Below, in pieces: positions 34,450 through 43,359 of a stretch of DNA of 47,010 bases. This DNA is from Desulfobulbus sp. Tol-SR (GTDB lineage: Bacteria; Desulfobacterota; Desulfobulbia; Desulfobulbales; Desulfocapsaceae), in contig JROS01000014.1 of the NCBI GenBank assembly GCA_000769715.1, positions 1-47,010 of the forward strand. The letters run 5' to 3'. Position 1 is the stretch's first letter, and every line of letters begins with the position of its first letter. The notes under the pieces are model-generated. The model was given only the letters and a program-made list of their open reading frames with translations, made no database searches and had not been told where the DNA came from. The translations under genes and the position numbers were made by a program.

Positions 34450-35547
34450 ATGGGCTTTCCAAAAGTGGTCTTCAAAATAATAGAATGCCGGAGTTGTCCG
34501 CTCTATGAGTACAACGACAGTTTCCAACTGACGGGAATCGCCATCCCGATCAATAATGACGCCGAGAACACCTTCATCACCACCGCCATCATCAGCTTCC
34601 CGATAAATAAAAAGGTATGCAAGATCCTGTACGGTGATCTGAGCAGGATCATCATCCAGTACGAACGGGGCGACAAGATCCCGGTCTGCATGATCGGCTG
34701 CAGCGGCTGCACCGGTTCGATCAAACTCGAGCACACCAGGGACGGTGATATGGCGGCCGCCTATGACCCCGACGGCTATTCCAACGAGCTTGCCTCCATG
34801 ATGCACGTCCTCAGCGGCTTCGCCTTCTTCAAGAACATCGACGATAAACACCTCGACAACGTCATCCAGTTCTTCAAGCTGAGCAAATACGACAAGGGAA
34901 TCATCATCAGGAAAGGCGATCCGGGCGAGAATTTTTATATCATCGTCTCCGGGGTCGTCAACGTCCTCAATGACGCCGGGATCAAGATCGCGACGCTCGG
35001 CAAGGGTGATGTCTTCGGCGAAATGAGCCTGATCTGCAACGAGGTCGTCAGTGCCACCATCCAGGTAGTGGAACCGACGTCGATCCTCTACATCGACCGC
35101 CATGATTTCCGGAAGATCCTTGAGCACTATCCGGGCACCCAGCTCTATTTCTCCCGCCTGATGGCCGAACGCCTCAATAAATCGAATAAGATCAGGTCCG
35201 AGGACCTTTCATCGGGAATGACCGGCAACCTTTCGGAGATCCCTGCGGAGGCACTGTTCCAGACCCTGAACATGAACAGCAAGACCGGCATCCTCACCAT
35301 CAGCCAGCTGACCAAGGGGACCGCCAGGTTCTCGTTCCGGCAAGGGAGTCTGATCAAGGCCAAGTATGCCGAGTACGTCGGCGATGTGGCGTTCTACCAG
35401 ATCCTGAAGGAACAGTCGGGCTGGTTCCGCTTCACCCCGGGGATCCCGTCCGAGGATTTTGAAACGCCGGAAATCGGTTTCTTCATGAAACTGCTGATGG
35501 AAGGCATGCGCCGTCTCGATGAGGGGCGCGGCAGGAAGACCAATTAG
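34450..35547 (+). CDS. Cyclic-nucleotide-binding/DUF4388 (PATAN) regulatory protein
   Basis: A 365-aa protein in three parts. Residues 1-95 hold two cysteine pairs (CRSCPLY and CMIGCSGCTG) and look like a small metal- or redox-sensing domain. Residues about 118-235 are a cNMP-binding domain (FFKNIDDKHLDNVIQFFKLS, KGDPGENFYIIVSGVVNVL, GKGDVFGEMSLICNE with the phosphate-cassette Gly-Glu). Residues about 258-360 are DUF4388/PATAN (ALFQTLNMNSKTGILTI, FRQGSLIKAKYAEYVGDVAF), common in Deltaproteobacteria-like signalling proteins. It has no DNA-binding domain, so it probably relays a signal by protein contacts. It ends 4 bp from the convergent U32 gene. Confidence 0.85.
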   Translation: MGFPKVVFKIIECRSCPLYEYNDSFQLTGIAIPINNDAENTFITTAIISFPINKKVCKILYGDLSRIIIQYERGDKIPVCMIGCSGCTGSIKLEHTRDGDMAAAYDPDGYSNELASMMHVLSGFAFFKNIDDKHLDNVIQFFKLSKYDKGIIIRKGDPGENFYIIVSGVVNVLNDAGIKIATLGKGDVFGEMSLICNEVVSATIQVVEPTSILYIDRHDFRKILEHYPGTQLYFSRLMAERLNKSNKIRSEDLSSGMTGNLSEIPAEALFQTLNMNSKTGILTISQLTKGTARFSFRQGSLIKAKYAEYVGDVAFYQILKEQSGWFRFTPGIPSEDFETPEIGFFMKLLMEGMRRLDEGRGRKTN

Positions 35548-35551
35548 CGGC

Positions 35552-37783
35552 CTACTCGAGCCGGCCGAGATAGTTGAAGGTCGGCAGTCTGGTGTGACGG
35601 CCGGTTCCGGTCAGCCGTTCCTGCAGCTCCTTGAGCAGCCGGCTGTCCGCCTGCTCGCCGCGGATATCGACGATGGCATGGTCGAGCCCCAGGGCCTTGA
35701 GTTCCGCCAGATAGGGCAGCAGCGAAAACGGACGGGGCGAATGGGTCTCGGTGTACCCCTCCTTCTTCCGGATGACCAGGGATTCGCCTTTCGGGCTGAG
35801 CAGGGGCCGGTCGTAAGTGAAATGGGGGGCGGCAAGGCGGGCGGTGAACAACGGCGGCGAGCCGTAGACCGTCAACCCCAGCCGCGGGCCGCGTCGCTCC
35901 CCTTCCCTGCCTGCCCCCCCCGTCATCTTCCTGCATCCCTGGATCAGTTCGGTAAGGCTCTGCCGATCGGTCTCGATACACAGCTGCACCGATTCCAGTC
36001 CCATCGCCGCCATCGCGGCAACCGCCTGGCTGTTCAGCAGGTTGAGGGTATAGTCGCCATGCAGATGCACCCGCTCGCCGGCGAAGAAGTCGATCTGGCC
36101 GATATGACTGATCTGGAACGATTTGAAGCCGGATCGCAGCAGGTTACCGATCTGTTTATGGACCCTCGTCAGATCCAGTTCCTGGATCACCGGGGGCAGT
36201 CCCCAGATCACATCCCGGGCGCGGTTGCCCAGCAGTCGCCGGATCTGACCCGCCTGGCTGACCAGCCCCTTGTCGAAGGACAGCAGGAACCGATCCGGTG
36301 CAAACGGCAGCCTGGTCTGCAATACCTTGAACGAATCGGTCTGCAGCCACCATTCGAGCGCGGTCCTGCCGGCCGGTCCGCCCTTGCCGCGGCGCGCCGG
36401 AACCGGAGCGCCCGGCGTCCGTCGCTCGCCCCTGCCGCGCCGATCATCGGTTTTGGACTCATCATAGTCCCAGACCCGCCGCGCGATATCCCCTATCCTG
36501 CGGACCACCTTCGGCCGATAGCCGGCAAGAGCGGTCTTCACCTCGGCGACGGCCAGTCTTGGCATCGCCGCCGCTCCGCCCCCGGCCGTATCGACCTTGT
36601 AGAGATCGAGATGCTGCCCCTGCTGAGGAGTGCAGGCCGCCGGCAGGGCAACGCGGACCGTCGTGGCCGCCTCGGCCGCCTCGACCGCCAGGCGGTCGAG
36701 GTACAGCTCCTTGACGGTAAAGGCCAGCCTTTCCCCTGAAGGTTCAAGATGGAGCCGGAGCCGGTCGCCCACCGCCAGATCCTCTTTCAAGGTCACCGTG
36801 CAGTACCGTCCTTCTCCAATCGCCTTGATCTTTTCCGCCCGCCCCAGATGCAGGCCGATATTGCCGGAATGATGGGGGGTGATGGCCTCCTGCGGCTGGG
36901 GCGAGAAAAAATAGCCGGGGGTGACCTTGCGGCTCATCGCCCGCCGCACCCTCGCCCCCGCCTCGATCAGGACGGTTTCGAGCTCCGGGGGCGCTGCGTC
37001 GATGACCATGCGGTAGGCCCCGACCACGGTATGGACGTAGTGGGCCGACCGCAGCCGTCCTTCGATCTTCAGCGCGGCGATGCCGATCTCCCGCAGGGCC
37101 GGGACGGCCTCCAGGCCGGAGAGATCATTCATTGAAAAAAGGTAGGACCCGCCTTTCCCCCCGCTCCCGCCTTTGCCTTTCCCGGTTGATGTATAGGCCC
37201 GCCGGCAGGGCTGGACGCAGCGGCCGCGCAGGCCGCTCTTGCCGCCGAGAAAGGATGAGAACAGACAGAGCCCGGAATAGGAGAAGCACATCGCGCCGTG
37301 GATGAAGACCTCGAGCTCGACCTCGGTCCGGGCCCGGATAGCGGCAATCTCCCTGACCGTCAGTTCGCGGGCCAGGACCACCCGTTCACAGCCGAGACCG
37401 GCCAGGGCACTGACTGCCGGCGAATTATGGGCCGTCATCAGGGTCGAGGCGTGGAGGCGCAGTTGCGGAAAATAGCGGCGGATCAGCCGGATCAGTCCCA
37501 GATCCTGGACGATCAGGGCATCCGGCATGAGGAACTCGAGCTGAGCCAGCGTCTCGACGACAAGAGGCAATTCGCGCTCGAGAATAAGGCTGTTGGCGGC
37601 GACATAGAGCTTTTTGCCGCGGTCGCGGCAGAAGCGGATCATCGCCCCGATCTCTTCCAGTCGGAGGTCACGGGCGAGGTTTCGGGCATTGAATCCCGGA
37701 GCGCCGACATAGACGGCATCGGCGCCGGCCTCGATTGCCGCGTGGAAGGTTTCGATGGTGCCCGCCGGGGCCAGGAGTTCCAT
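35552..37783 (-). CDS. U32 family protein, RlhA-like (rRNA hydroxylation)
   Basis: A 743-aa protein of the peptidase U32 family. MELLAPAGTIETFHAAIEAG, GADAVYVGAPGFNAR and ELEVFIHGAMCFSYSGLCLF are the core; cysteines in GLRGRCVQPCRRAY with earlier ones should bind an iron-sulfur cluster. The length and the middle region (YFFSPQPQEAITPHHSGNIG) fit the DUF3656-containing RlhA branch, which in E. coli hydroxylates C2501 of 23S rRNA using prephenate; peptidase activity is doubtful for this branch. A Gly/Lys/Ser linker (TGKGKGGSGGKGGS, near 200) is inserted after the cluster. It is the last gene of the hslR-purH-purN-pyrR run. Confidence 0.8.
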   Translation of the reverse strand: MELLAPAGTIETFHAAIEAGADAVYVGAPGFNARNLARDLRLEEIGAMIRFCRDRGKKLYVAANSLILERELPLVVETLAQLEFLMPDALIVQDLGLIRLIRRYFPQLRLHASTLMTAHNSPAVSALAGLGCERVVLARELTVREIAAIRARTEVELEVFIHGAMCFSYSGLCLFSSFLGGKSGLRGRCVQPCRRAYTSTGKGKGGSGGKGGSYLFSMNDLSGLEAVPALREIGIAALKIEGRLRSAHYVHTVVGAYRMVIDAAPPELETVLIEAGARVRRAMSRKVTPGYFFSPQPQEAITPHHSGNIGLHLGRAEKIKAIGEGRYCTVTLKEDLAVGDRLRLHLEPSGERLAFTVKELYLDRLAVEAAEAATTVRVALPAACTPQQGQHLDLYKVDTAGGGAAAMPRLAVAEVKTALAGYRPKVVRRIGDIARRVWDYDESKTDDRRGRGERRTPGAPVPARRGKGGPAGRTALEWWLQTDSFKVLQTRLPFAPDRFLLSFDKGLVSQAGQIRRLLGNRARDVIWGLPPVIQELDLTRVHKQIGNLLRSGFKSFQISHIGQIDFFAGERVHLHGDYTLNLLNSQAVAAMAAMGLESVQLCIETDRQSLTELIQGCRKMTGGAGREGERRGPRLGLTVYGSPPLFTARLAAPHFTYDRPLLSPKGESLVIRKKEGYTETHSPRPFSLLPYLAELKALGLDHAIVDIRGEQADSRLLKELQERLTGTGRHTRLPTFNYLGRLE

Positions 37784-37791
37784 AACCGGGA

Positions 37792-38304
37792 TCAGCTCTC
37801 GATCACGACTTCATCCCGGCCGCCATGCTCGTCGAGCCGGACCTGGATCCGCTGGTTCGGCAGGACGGTGGTGCACATCCCGGTGAAATCGGGCTGGATC
37901 GGCAGCTCCCGGCCGCCGCGGTCGACCAGCACCGCCAGCTGGACGGTATGGGGGCGGCCGAAATCCATGATCGCATCCATCGCCGCCCGGATCGTCCGCC
38001 CGGAAAAGATGACATCGTCGACCAGTACCAGGTTGGCATTGTCGACATCGAAGCGGATATCGGTCGTCCGGACCACCGGATTCTGGTTGATCAGGCTCCA
38101 GTCGTCGCGATAGAGGTTGATGTCGAGACTGCCGGCCGGGATATCCCGACCGGTCTGCTGGCGCAGGATGGCGCCGATCCGCTCGGCCAGATAGACGCCG
38201 CAGGTATGGATGCCGACGATCGCCATATCGACGAGATCGGTATTTTTTTCCAGGATCTGCAGGGCGATCCGCTTCAACGCCAGATCGATCTCCTGGCGGT
38301 TCAT
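37792..38304 (-). CDS. pyrR: PyrR bifunctional pyrimidine regulator/uracil phosphoribosyltransferase
   Basis: A 170-aa phosphoribosyltransferase. MNRQEIDLALKRIALQILEK at the start, VGIHTCGVYLAERI, and the PRPP loop LVLVDDVIFSGRTIRAAMDA near 95-115 identify it. PyrR binds pyr mRNA to attenuate transcription and has uracil phosphoribosyltransferase activity. The ATG at 38304 was chosen because the open frame upstream only overlaps purN. It starts 20 bp after purN; no pyr biosynthesis genes are nearby. Confidence 0.93.
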   Translation of the reverse strand: MNRQEIDLALKRIALQILEKNTDLVDMAIVGIHTCGVYLAERIGAILRQQTGRDIPAGSLDINLYRDDWSLINQNPVVRTTDIRFDVDNANLVLVDDVIFSGRTIRAAMDAIMDFGRPHTVQLAVLVDRGGRELPIQPDFTGMCTTVLPNQRIQVRLDEHGGRDEVVIES

Positions 38305-38324
38305 GATGACACGTGTTTCGCCTT

Positions 38325-38906
38325 TCACTTTCCCACCCGCCTCCAGAAATAATCCACGCCCCTGGCATCGACCAGGTTGATCGCCTCGGGAAAGGCCTCG
38401 CACTCGATGGCAAAGACCCTGGCGGCGATATCGTCGATGCTGTCCCGATCGTCGAGGGCGACGCACTTCTGCAGGATAATCGGCCCCTCGTCGTAGCGTT
38501 CGTCGGCAAAATGGACGGTGCAGCCGCTGACCGTGCAGCCCCGGTCCTTGACCGCCTGGTGCACATGGTGGCCGTAGTAGCCGGGGCCGCAGAAGGACGG
38601 GATCAGCGAGGGATGGATATTGATCACCGATCGGGCGAGCTGCGGGGGCGGCGCATAGAGCTTGAGGTACCCGGCCAGGCAGACGATATCGACATCATAG
38701 CGGGCCAGGATCCGGTTCGTGGTCTCGCTGTCATCGGCATGGAAGGCGGGATAGCCGTAGCGTTCGGCCTTGTCCAGACCGAGGGCGGTGGGAACGTTGG
38801 AGACTACCACCTGGATCGCACCGGCCATGCTGCCGTTGCGGCTCCGTTCGTGAAAATTGTCCAGGGTCCGGCCACTGCCGGAGAGCAGGACTGCCATCTT
38901 CAGCAT
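38325..38906 (-). CDS. purN: Phosphoribosylglycinamide formyltransferase
   Basis: A 193-aa enzyme that formylates GAR in purine synthesis. VLLSGSGRTLDNFHER is the phosphate loop (GSGRTL instead of the common GSGTNL); VINIHPSLIPSF carries the catalytic His, and YDEGPIILQ the Asp. It starts 3 bp after the IMP cyclohydrolase gene, so two purine steps are made together. Confidence 0.93.
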   Translation of the reverse strand: MLKMAVLLSGSGRTLDNFHERSRNGSMAGAIQVVVSNVPTALGLDKAERYGYPAFHADDSETTNRILARYDVDIVCLAGYLKLYAPPPQLARSVINIHPSLIPSFCGPGYYGHHVHQAVKDRGCTVSGCTVHFADERYDEGPIILQKCVALDDRDSIDDIAARVFAIECEAFPEAINLVDARGVDYFWRRVGK

Positions 38907-38909
38907 CGT

Positions 38910-39530
38910 TCATTCTCCTGCGAAATAGGCGTTGCGGTCGACGTCGATCCGGTTCAGCCACCTGGAGATGGCGGTATCGTAGCGCGAGGTGAGGTCGAAG
39001 ACCTTGACCGCGAGGCGAAACCGGGTCTTCAGGGTGGTGTTGCCGGTGGCGGTGATCTCGGCCAGCACCTGGGGGTAATCGGCCGGGTCGACGATGACGG
39101 TGACATCCTGAAAATTCTTGGCCGAGGCCCTCAGCAGGGTCGGGCCGCCGATATCGATATTCTCGATGGCATCGGCAAGGCTGCATCGGGGATCGGCGAC
39201 GGTCTTCTCGAAGGCGTAGAGATTGACGGCGACGAGGTCGATATTCTTCAGGCCGTGTTCGGCACACTGCCGCTGGTGCGCGGCGTTGGCCCGCTGGTTG
39301 AGGATGCCGCCATGGACCTTGGGGTGGAGGGTCTTGACCCGGCCGTCGAGCATCTCCGGGAAACCGGTGAACTCCGCCACATCGGTCACCGTGATGCCGG
39401 CCGACCGGATCTTATGGGCCGTCCCGCCGGTGGAAAGTATCTCGATCCCCAGTCGGGCCAGTTCCGCCGCGAAGTGTTCGATCCCCGACTTGTCGGTCAG
39501 GCTGATCAAGGCTCTCTCTATCCTGCGCAT
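38910..39530 (-). CDS. purH: Stand-alone IMP cyclohydrolase domain (N-terminal half of PurH)
   Basis: A 206-aa protein equal to only the first domain of the usual ~520-aa bifunctional Pur[49 protein letters not shown] and [20 protein letters not shown] cover the MGS-like IMP cyclohydrolase fold, which closes the ring of FAICAR to IMP. The AICAR transformylase domain is absent and purN follows after 3 bp, so the first half was not simply split by a frameshift here. The missing step must come from a separate gene (second PurH domain or PurP-like). Confidence 0.9.
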   Translation of the reverse strand: MRRIERALISLTDKSGIEHFAAELARLGIEILSTGGTAHKIRSAGITVTDVAEFTGFPEMLDGRVKTLHPKVHGGILNQRANAAHQRQCAEHGLKNIDLVAVNLYAFEKTVADPRCSLADAIENIDIGGPTLLRASAKNFQDVTVIVDPADYPQVLAEITATGNTTLKTRFRLAVKVFDLTSRYDTAISRWLNRIDVDRNAYFAGE

Positions 39531-39536
39531 CTGTTT

Positions 39537-39929
39537 TCAATCCTTTCGTATGAATGATTTGATCTTGCGGCGGTCGCGCTTGTCCGGCCGCCTTGGCGGG
39601 GTCATGCCGCCGGCATGGAGGAGCCGTCGCATCTCCCGCTCCTCTTCCCTCCTGCGGACACTCTCCTCTCTCTCCTCGTACAGGAGCCTCGCCTCACTGG
39701 CCGGCCTCCGGGTCCCGGAAACGGCCAGCACCGTGACCCGGAATTCCTCGTGACCGGTGTTGATGATCAGCTCGTCGCCGACGGCGACGTTTTTCGCCGC
39801 CCTGGTCCGGGCATCGTTGTAACGGACCTTGCCGCCGTTGACGGCGTGGGTGGCCATCGACCGGGTCTTGAAAAACCGGGCGGCCCAGAGCCATTTGTCT
39901 AACCGGACAGCGGAGAGGGCGGATTCCAT
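39537..39929 (-). CDS. hslR: Hsp15-like S4 domain RNA-binding protein
   Basis: A 130-aa basic protein. The S4 domain covers residues 6-60: VRLDKWLWAARFFKTRSMAT, HAVNGGKVRYNDAR, GDELII. The C-terminus is strongly charged (EEREESVRRREEEREMRRLL, then RRPDKRDRRKIKSF), as in Hsp15, which binds stalled 50S subunits still holding a nascent chain. It is the first gene of the purine/pyrR operon, 6 bp before the IMP cyclohydrolase. Confidence 0.9.
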   Translation of the reverse strand: MESALSAVRLDKWLWAARFFKTRSMATHAVNGGKVRYNDARTRAAKNVAVGDELIINTGHEEFRVTVLAVSGTRRPASEARLLYEEREESVRRREEEREMRRLLHAGGMTPPRRPDKRDRRKIKSFIRKD

Positions 39930-40000
39930 CGAGGCACCTTGGCACCAATTGTTGTCTGTGGATGAAGAGAGGTAGACTACACTGATTCAACTGGAAGCGC

Positions 40001-40915
40001 ATGGAAAAATACAGGAGTCCAACCATTCGGAAAAGCCCCTTGTCGGCGATCGGCAAAAAGTGTATCTACAGGGGTGTCGTCACCGACGATGCGGCTCATG
40101 GACGACGGGGCCCTCGACGACATGGACTGCCGCAAACGCCTGGTGCGCAGGCGCCATTATCAATACGTGCTCTCATGCTTATTCACTCGGTCGGTATCAA
40201 AGACATCCAGACCCCGGTCAAGGTCCTCGAAAAAGGAGGCGGACTGCAGGCCACCATCGCCACGATCAGCATCCAGGCGAGCATGCCGACGGCCAATCCC
40301 CCCAGCAGCTGCGTCGATGCCTTCACCTCTGCCCTGAACGGTTCCCTCGGAAAAATCAGCGTCACTTCGTTCTCCAAGATCCTCGCCGATGTCCAGGAAC
40401 GGCTGCAGGCCAGAAGTGCCCGCCTGGAGATGAGTTTTCCCTTCTTCATCGAGAAAAAGGCGCCGGTCACCAGGACCCGCAGCCTGATGGAATACGAATG
40501 CACCTTCTCCGGCGGGATCGGCGACGACGAGGACTTCATCCTCAGCGTCCGGGTGCCGGTGACGACGCTCTGCCCCTGCTCGAAGGAGATCAGTGCCGAC
40601 GGGGCTCACAACCAGCGGGCGGAGGTCGACATGCGGGTCAAGTTCGACAACTTCATCTGGATCGAGGACCTGATCGTCATGGTCGAGCAATCGGCCTCCT
40701 GCGAGCTGTATGCCCTGCTCAAGCGGCCGGATGAGAAATTTGTCACCGAGAAGGCCTTCCACAACCCGATGTTCGTCGAGGACGTGGTACGCAAGGTGGC
40801 CCTGGCGGCCCTTGCCCATCCCGATATCACCTGGTTCGCCGCCGGCGTCGAAAGCTTCGAATCGATCCACAAGCACAGCGCCTACGCCTACGTCGACAGC
40901 GACGAGATCCGCTGA
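40001..40915 (+). CDS. folE2: GTP cyclohydrolase FolE2 (type IB)
   Basis: The enzyme makes dihydroneopterin triphosphate from GTP, for folate and queuosine-type products, and is the metal-flexible alternative to FolE. TTLCPCSKEISADGAHNQRA holds the catalytic Cys; VEQSASCELYALLKRPDEK and FHNPMFVEDVVRKVA are conserved. Family similarity begins at IHSVGIKDIQTPVKVLEKGG. The 58 residues before that from ATG 40001 do not resemble the usual short N-terminus, so the true start may be ATG 40175 (MLIHSVGIKD), or the N-terminus may be altered. No strong ribosome binding site helps decide. Nothing in the window shows a zinc (Zur) site. Confidence 0.88.
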   Translation: MEKYRSPTIRKSPLSAIGKKCIYRGVVTDDAAHGRRGPRRHGLPQTPGAQAPLSIRALMLIHSVGIKDIQTPVKVLEKGGGLQATIATISIQASMPTANPPSSCVDAFTSALNGSLGKISVTSFSKILADVQERLQARSARLEMSFPFFIEKKAPVTRTRSLMEYECTFSGGIGDDEDFILSVRVPVTTLCPCSKEISADGAHNQRAEVDMRVKFDNFIWIEDLIVMVEQSASCELYALLKRPDEKFVTEKAFHNPMFVEDVVRKVALAALAHPDITWFAAGVESFESIHKHSAYAYVDSDEIR

Positions 40916-40969
40916 CAAGCCGGATCCGCCGGAACCCGCCGTCCGACAGGCATCTCGCCCTCTCCGCCG

Positions 40970-41170
40970 TTATTTTCTGAACAGCCACAAGATCAGGGTA
41001 ATGACGATGCTGATCAGGATGCAGGTCGTCAGCGGGAAGAAGAACTGAAACCCCTCCCGTTTGATGAGGATATCCCCCGGCAGGCGGCCGAAGGGCAGTT
41101 TCTGCAGCCACGGCCAGGCCAGGCCGATCACCACCAGAACCACCCCCAGCACGACGAGTATCCGTCCCAT
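40970..41170 (-). CDS. DUF2905 small membrane protein
   Basis: A 66-aa protein with two membrane segments (LVVLGVVLVVIGLAWPWL and FPLTTCILISIVITLILWLF) around the conserved loop GRLPGDILIKREGFQFFFP, the DUF2905 signature. Function unknown. AGGAGGA precedes the ATG. It lies 41 bp after the thioredoxin-like gene on the same strand. Confidence 0.88.
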   Translation of the reverse strand: MGRILVVLGVVLVVIGLAWPWLQKLPFGRLPGDILIKREGFQFFFPLTTCILISIVITLILWLFRK

Positions 41171-41211
41171 TTCCTCCTCCTGCGATAATCTGTCGATGGC
41201 CGGGCGCGGGG

Positions 41212-41793
41212 TCAGACCAGATCGCAGGCATCAGGCGGCATCCAATGCCTGTCCTTGCCTTCCCACTTGATATTGCAGCCGATCGGGTTGGTCAGGGAGA
41301 TGGAGACCGGCCGACCGGAAGTCACCTCCTCGAGGACCCGATCAAGGTCGTTGACGGTCATCCGGCCGACATCGCGGGGATTGTCGACGCCCCGGCCGGA
41401 GTAGACCAGTTTCCGTCCGTCATCGAAGACGAAGAAGTGCGGGGTGCGCAGGGCGCCGTAGGCCAGGGCGACCGCCTGGGTCTCGTCGTACAGGTATTTC
41501 CAGGGAAACCTCTGCTCCGCCATCCGTGCCACCATGTGAGCGAAATCGTCCTCGATATAGGTATTTTTGCTGTTCGAGTTGATGGCGACAAATCCGACCC
41601 CGCGGGCGGCGAATTTTTCCGCGGTCTCGCGGGTGGTTTCGTCGGAGCCGAGGACATAGGGGCAGTGGTTGCAGGTGAAAAAGACCACCAGCACCCTGGC
41701 GTCGGCGAAGCTCGCGAGCGAACAGGTGGTGCCGTCGGTGGCGAGAAGGCTGAAATCAGGGGGACTGCTCCCCAGCGGCAGGGTAAACGGCAT
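41212..41793 (-). CDS. Thioredoxin-fold peroxiredoxin-like protein (AhpC/TSA type)
   Basis: A 193-aa cytoplasmic protein without signal peptide. [15 protein letters not shown], then [12 protein letters not shown] with the CxxC pair, [40 protein letters not shown] and a C-terminal [10 protein letters not shown] match the thioredoxin-family group that has CNHCPYV and TPxxF. Probably reduces thiols or peroxides; no substrate can be assigned. Confidence 0.85.
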   Translation of the reverse strand: MPFTLPLGSSPPDFSLLATDGTTCSLASFADARVLVVFFTCNHCPYVLGSDETTRETAEKFAARGVGFVAINSNSKNTYIEDDFAHMVARMAEQRFPWKYLYDETQAVALAYGALRTPHFFVFDDGRKLVYSGRGVDNPRDVGRMTVNDLDRVLEEVTSGRPVSISLTNPIGCNIKWEGKDRHWMPPDACDLV

Positions 41794-41907
41794 GTGCTTC
41801 CTCCATTTTCAATGGGCGAGGGGCGGCTGCGGCAATCTCTCCGCCTGCTGCGGCACCGTGGTCCTCGACGGGTCGACCATGGGCGCCGACGACAACCGCC
41901 GCCACCA

Positions 41908-42126
41908 TCACTTTTTCACCGAGAACAATGAGCGGCCACGGGACAGGCCCGACTCCTTTTCGCCATCGAGCATCTTCCGCAGCATCCGCAGTTCCGCCCT
42001 CGCCACGCGCAACTCCTCCTCCAGGGGGGCAGGCTCTCGAGGCAGCGCCGCCGCCAGGGCCTTCTCCAGCTTATCTACCTTCTGCTGCGCCCGGTACAGA
42101 TCAAGGGCAAGGTGTCGAATGGACAT
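41908..42126 (-). CDS. Short coiled-coil protein, unknown
   Basis: A 72-aa protein from ATG 42126: MSIRHLALDLYRAQQKVDKL, then an alternating charged coiled coil (EEELRVARAELRMLRKMLDG). AGGAGT lies about 10 bp upstream; a further ATG at 42147 is less likely. The heptad pattern is even over the whole length. I believe similar short proteins occur in related anaerobes, but the role is not known. Confidence 0.6.
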   Translation of the reverse strand: MSIRHLALDLYRAQQKVDKLEKALAAALPREPAPLEEELRVARAELRMLRKMLDGEKESGLSRGRSLFSVKK

Positions 42127-42278
42127 ATGGTGCGGACTCCTTCTCATCGCAGTTGACGATCACGGCGGATGACGCATCCACCGTCGATTCATCGAAACTA
42201 TAGACTCAAACCCGGGGATGGCAAGAGCCGCCAATCACCTGCCGACCACCGGCGGCCTCCTTTTCTCCGCAGCGATGG

Positions 42279-43121
42279 TCACACCGGGGTGAGGGAACCC
42301 ACCCGATTGACATGGAGATTGTCGCGCTGGACGGTCCTGTAGTACGTGACCGCCGGCCTGCCGAAGACCATCATGTAGCCGACCTCGTGCGATTCCGGCA
42401 CCCCGAGCCGGCCCAGGAGTTCCGGCACGACTCTGGTCAGGGCCCATTGCGCCAGCCCCGACCACAGGGTGCCCAGCCCCATGGCCGCCGCCAGCAATTC
42501 GAAATAGCTGAGGGCGATATGGCAATCGACTCCCGCTGACGGACAGTCGGCAGGAGCCGACACGATCAGCAGGTGCGGCGCGCCGCGAAAGATGCTGTCC
42601 TTGCCGTTTTTGACGGCGTCGGTGATCATCGCGGCAAAAAAATCCATCCCCGGGGGTATTTTTCCTGTCCTGATCATAGTCTCGAGGGTGCTGTAGGTGG
42701 TTCGGCGCAGATCTTCCATGACCCGAGGATCATCGATCACGGTGAACAGGACCTGCCGGTTGTTGACCCCGGTCGGGGCATGAGCGACGGTGTCGAGCAG
42801 AAAAGCTATCTCTTTGCCGGATACCGGCTCCCCGGTGTAGCGACGGACCGAACGACGCCCCTGCATCAGCGCGGCGAGCCGTTGCGCCTCCGGCAGATTT
42901 CCCGCCAGGGGGATGGATCGGCCGGGGTCGAGGCCACGGATGCTCAAGGCCCCTGTGCTGCAGACCGCCAGGCAATGCTGACAACCGATGCACCGCTGCT
43001 GCCGGTCTTCGACCATCGACGGTCGCTCATCCTGCATTTCGATGATGCCGTAGGGGCAGTCGGCGGCGCACTCGCCACAGCCGATGCATTTCTCCGCATC
43101 CACGGAAAATTGCAGATCCAT
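42279..43121 (-). CDS. Ferredoxin-nitroreductase fusion
   Basis: A 280-aa protein from ATG 43121, chosen because GGAGG stands 5 bp before it; in-frame Mets up to 43208 are less likely. Residues 1-60 bind two 4Fe-4S clusters (CIGCGECAADCP and CIGCQHCLAVC). The rest is a flavin nitroreductase: RRSVRRYTGEPVSGKEI, APTGVNNRQVLFTVI, and AMGLGTLWSGLAQWAL near the end. Such fusions pass electrons from a ferredoxin-like partner to FMN; substrates are unknown. It is transcribed away from the lipoprotein gene. Confidence 0.9.
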   Translation of the reverse strand: MDLQFSVDAEKCIGCGECAADCPYGIIEMQDERPSMVEDRQQRCIGCQHCLAVCSTGALSIRGLDPGRSIPLAGNLPEAQRLAALMQGRRSVRRYTGEPVSGKEIAFLLDTVAHAPTGVNNRQVLFTVIDDPRVMEDLRRTTYSTLETMIRTGKIPPGMDFFAAMITDAVKNGKDSIFRGAPHLLIVSAPADCPSAGVDCHIALSYFELLAAAMGLGTLWSGLAQWALTRVVPELLGRLGVPESHEVGYMMVFGRPAVTYYRTVQRDNLHVNRVGSLTPV

Positions 43122-43359
43122 CACATCCTCCGATACTGTCATTGAGAAATCGCCTTCACGGGACCCACTTTGATGGGATTCAATGCAAAGATATGGTTTC
43201 TTCTCCACCCTTATGTTACCAATTGGAAAAAGGTTATGCCAGTACCGGGGAGTGACTCGACCGCCTCATCATCGAACCCGGTGTCGACCTGCCGGCTGGA
43301 AACGTGTAGGAGAGCGCTCAGCATTTTTTCTATCTTCGTATCTTCCAACCCGAAATACC

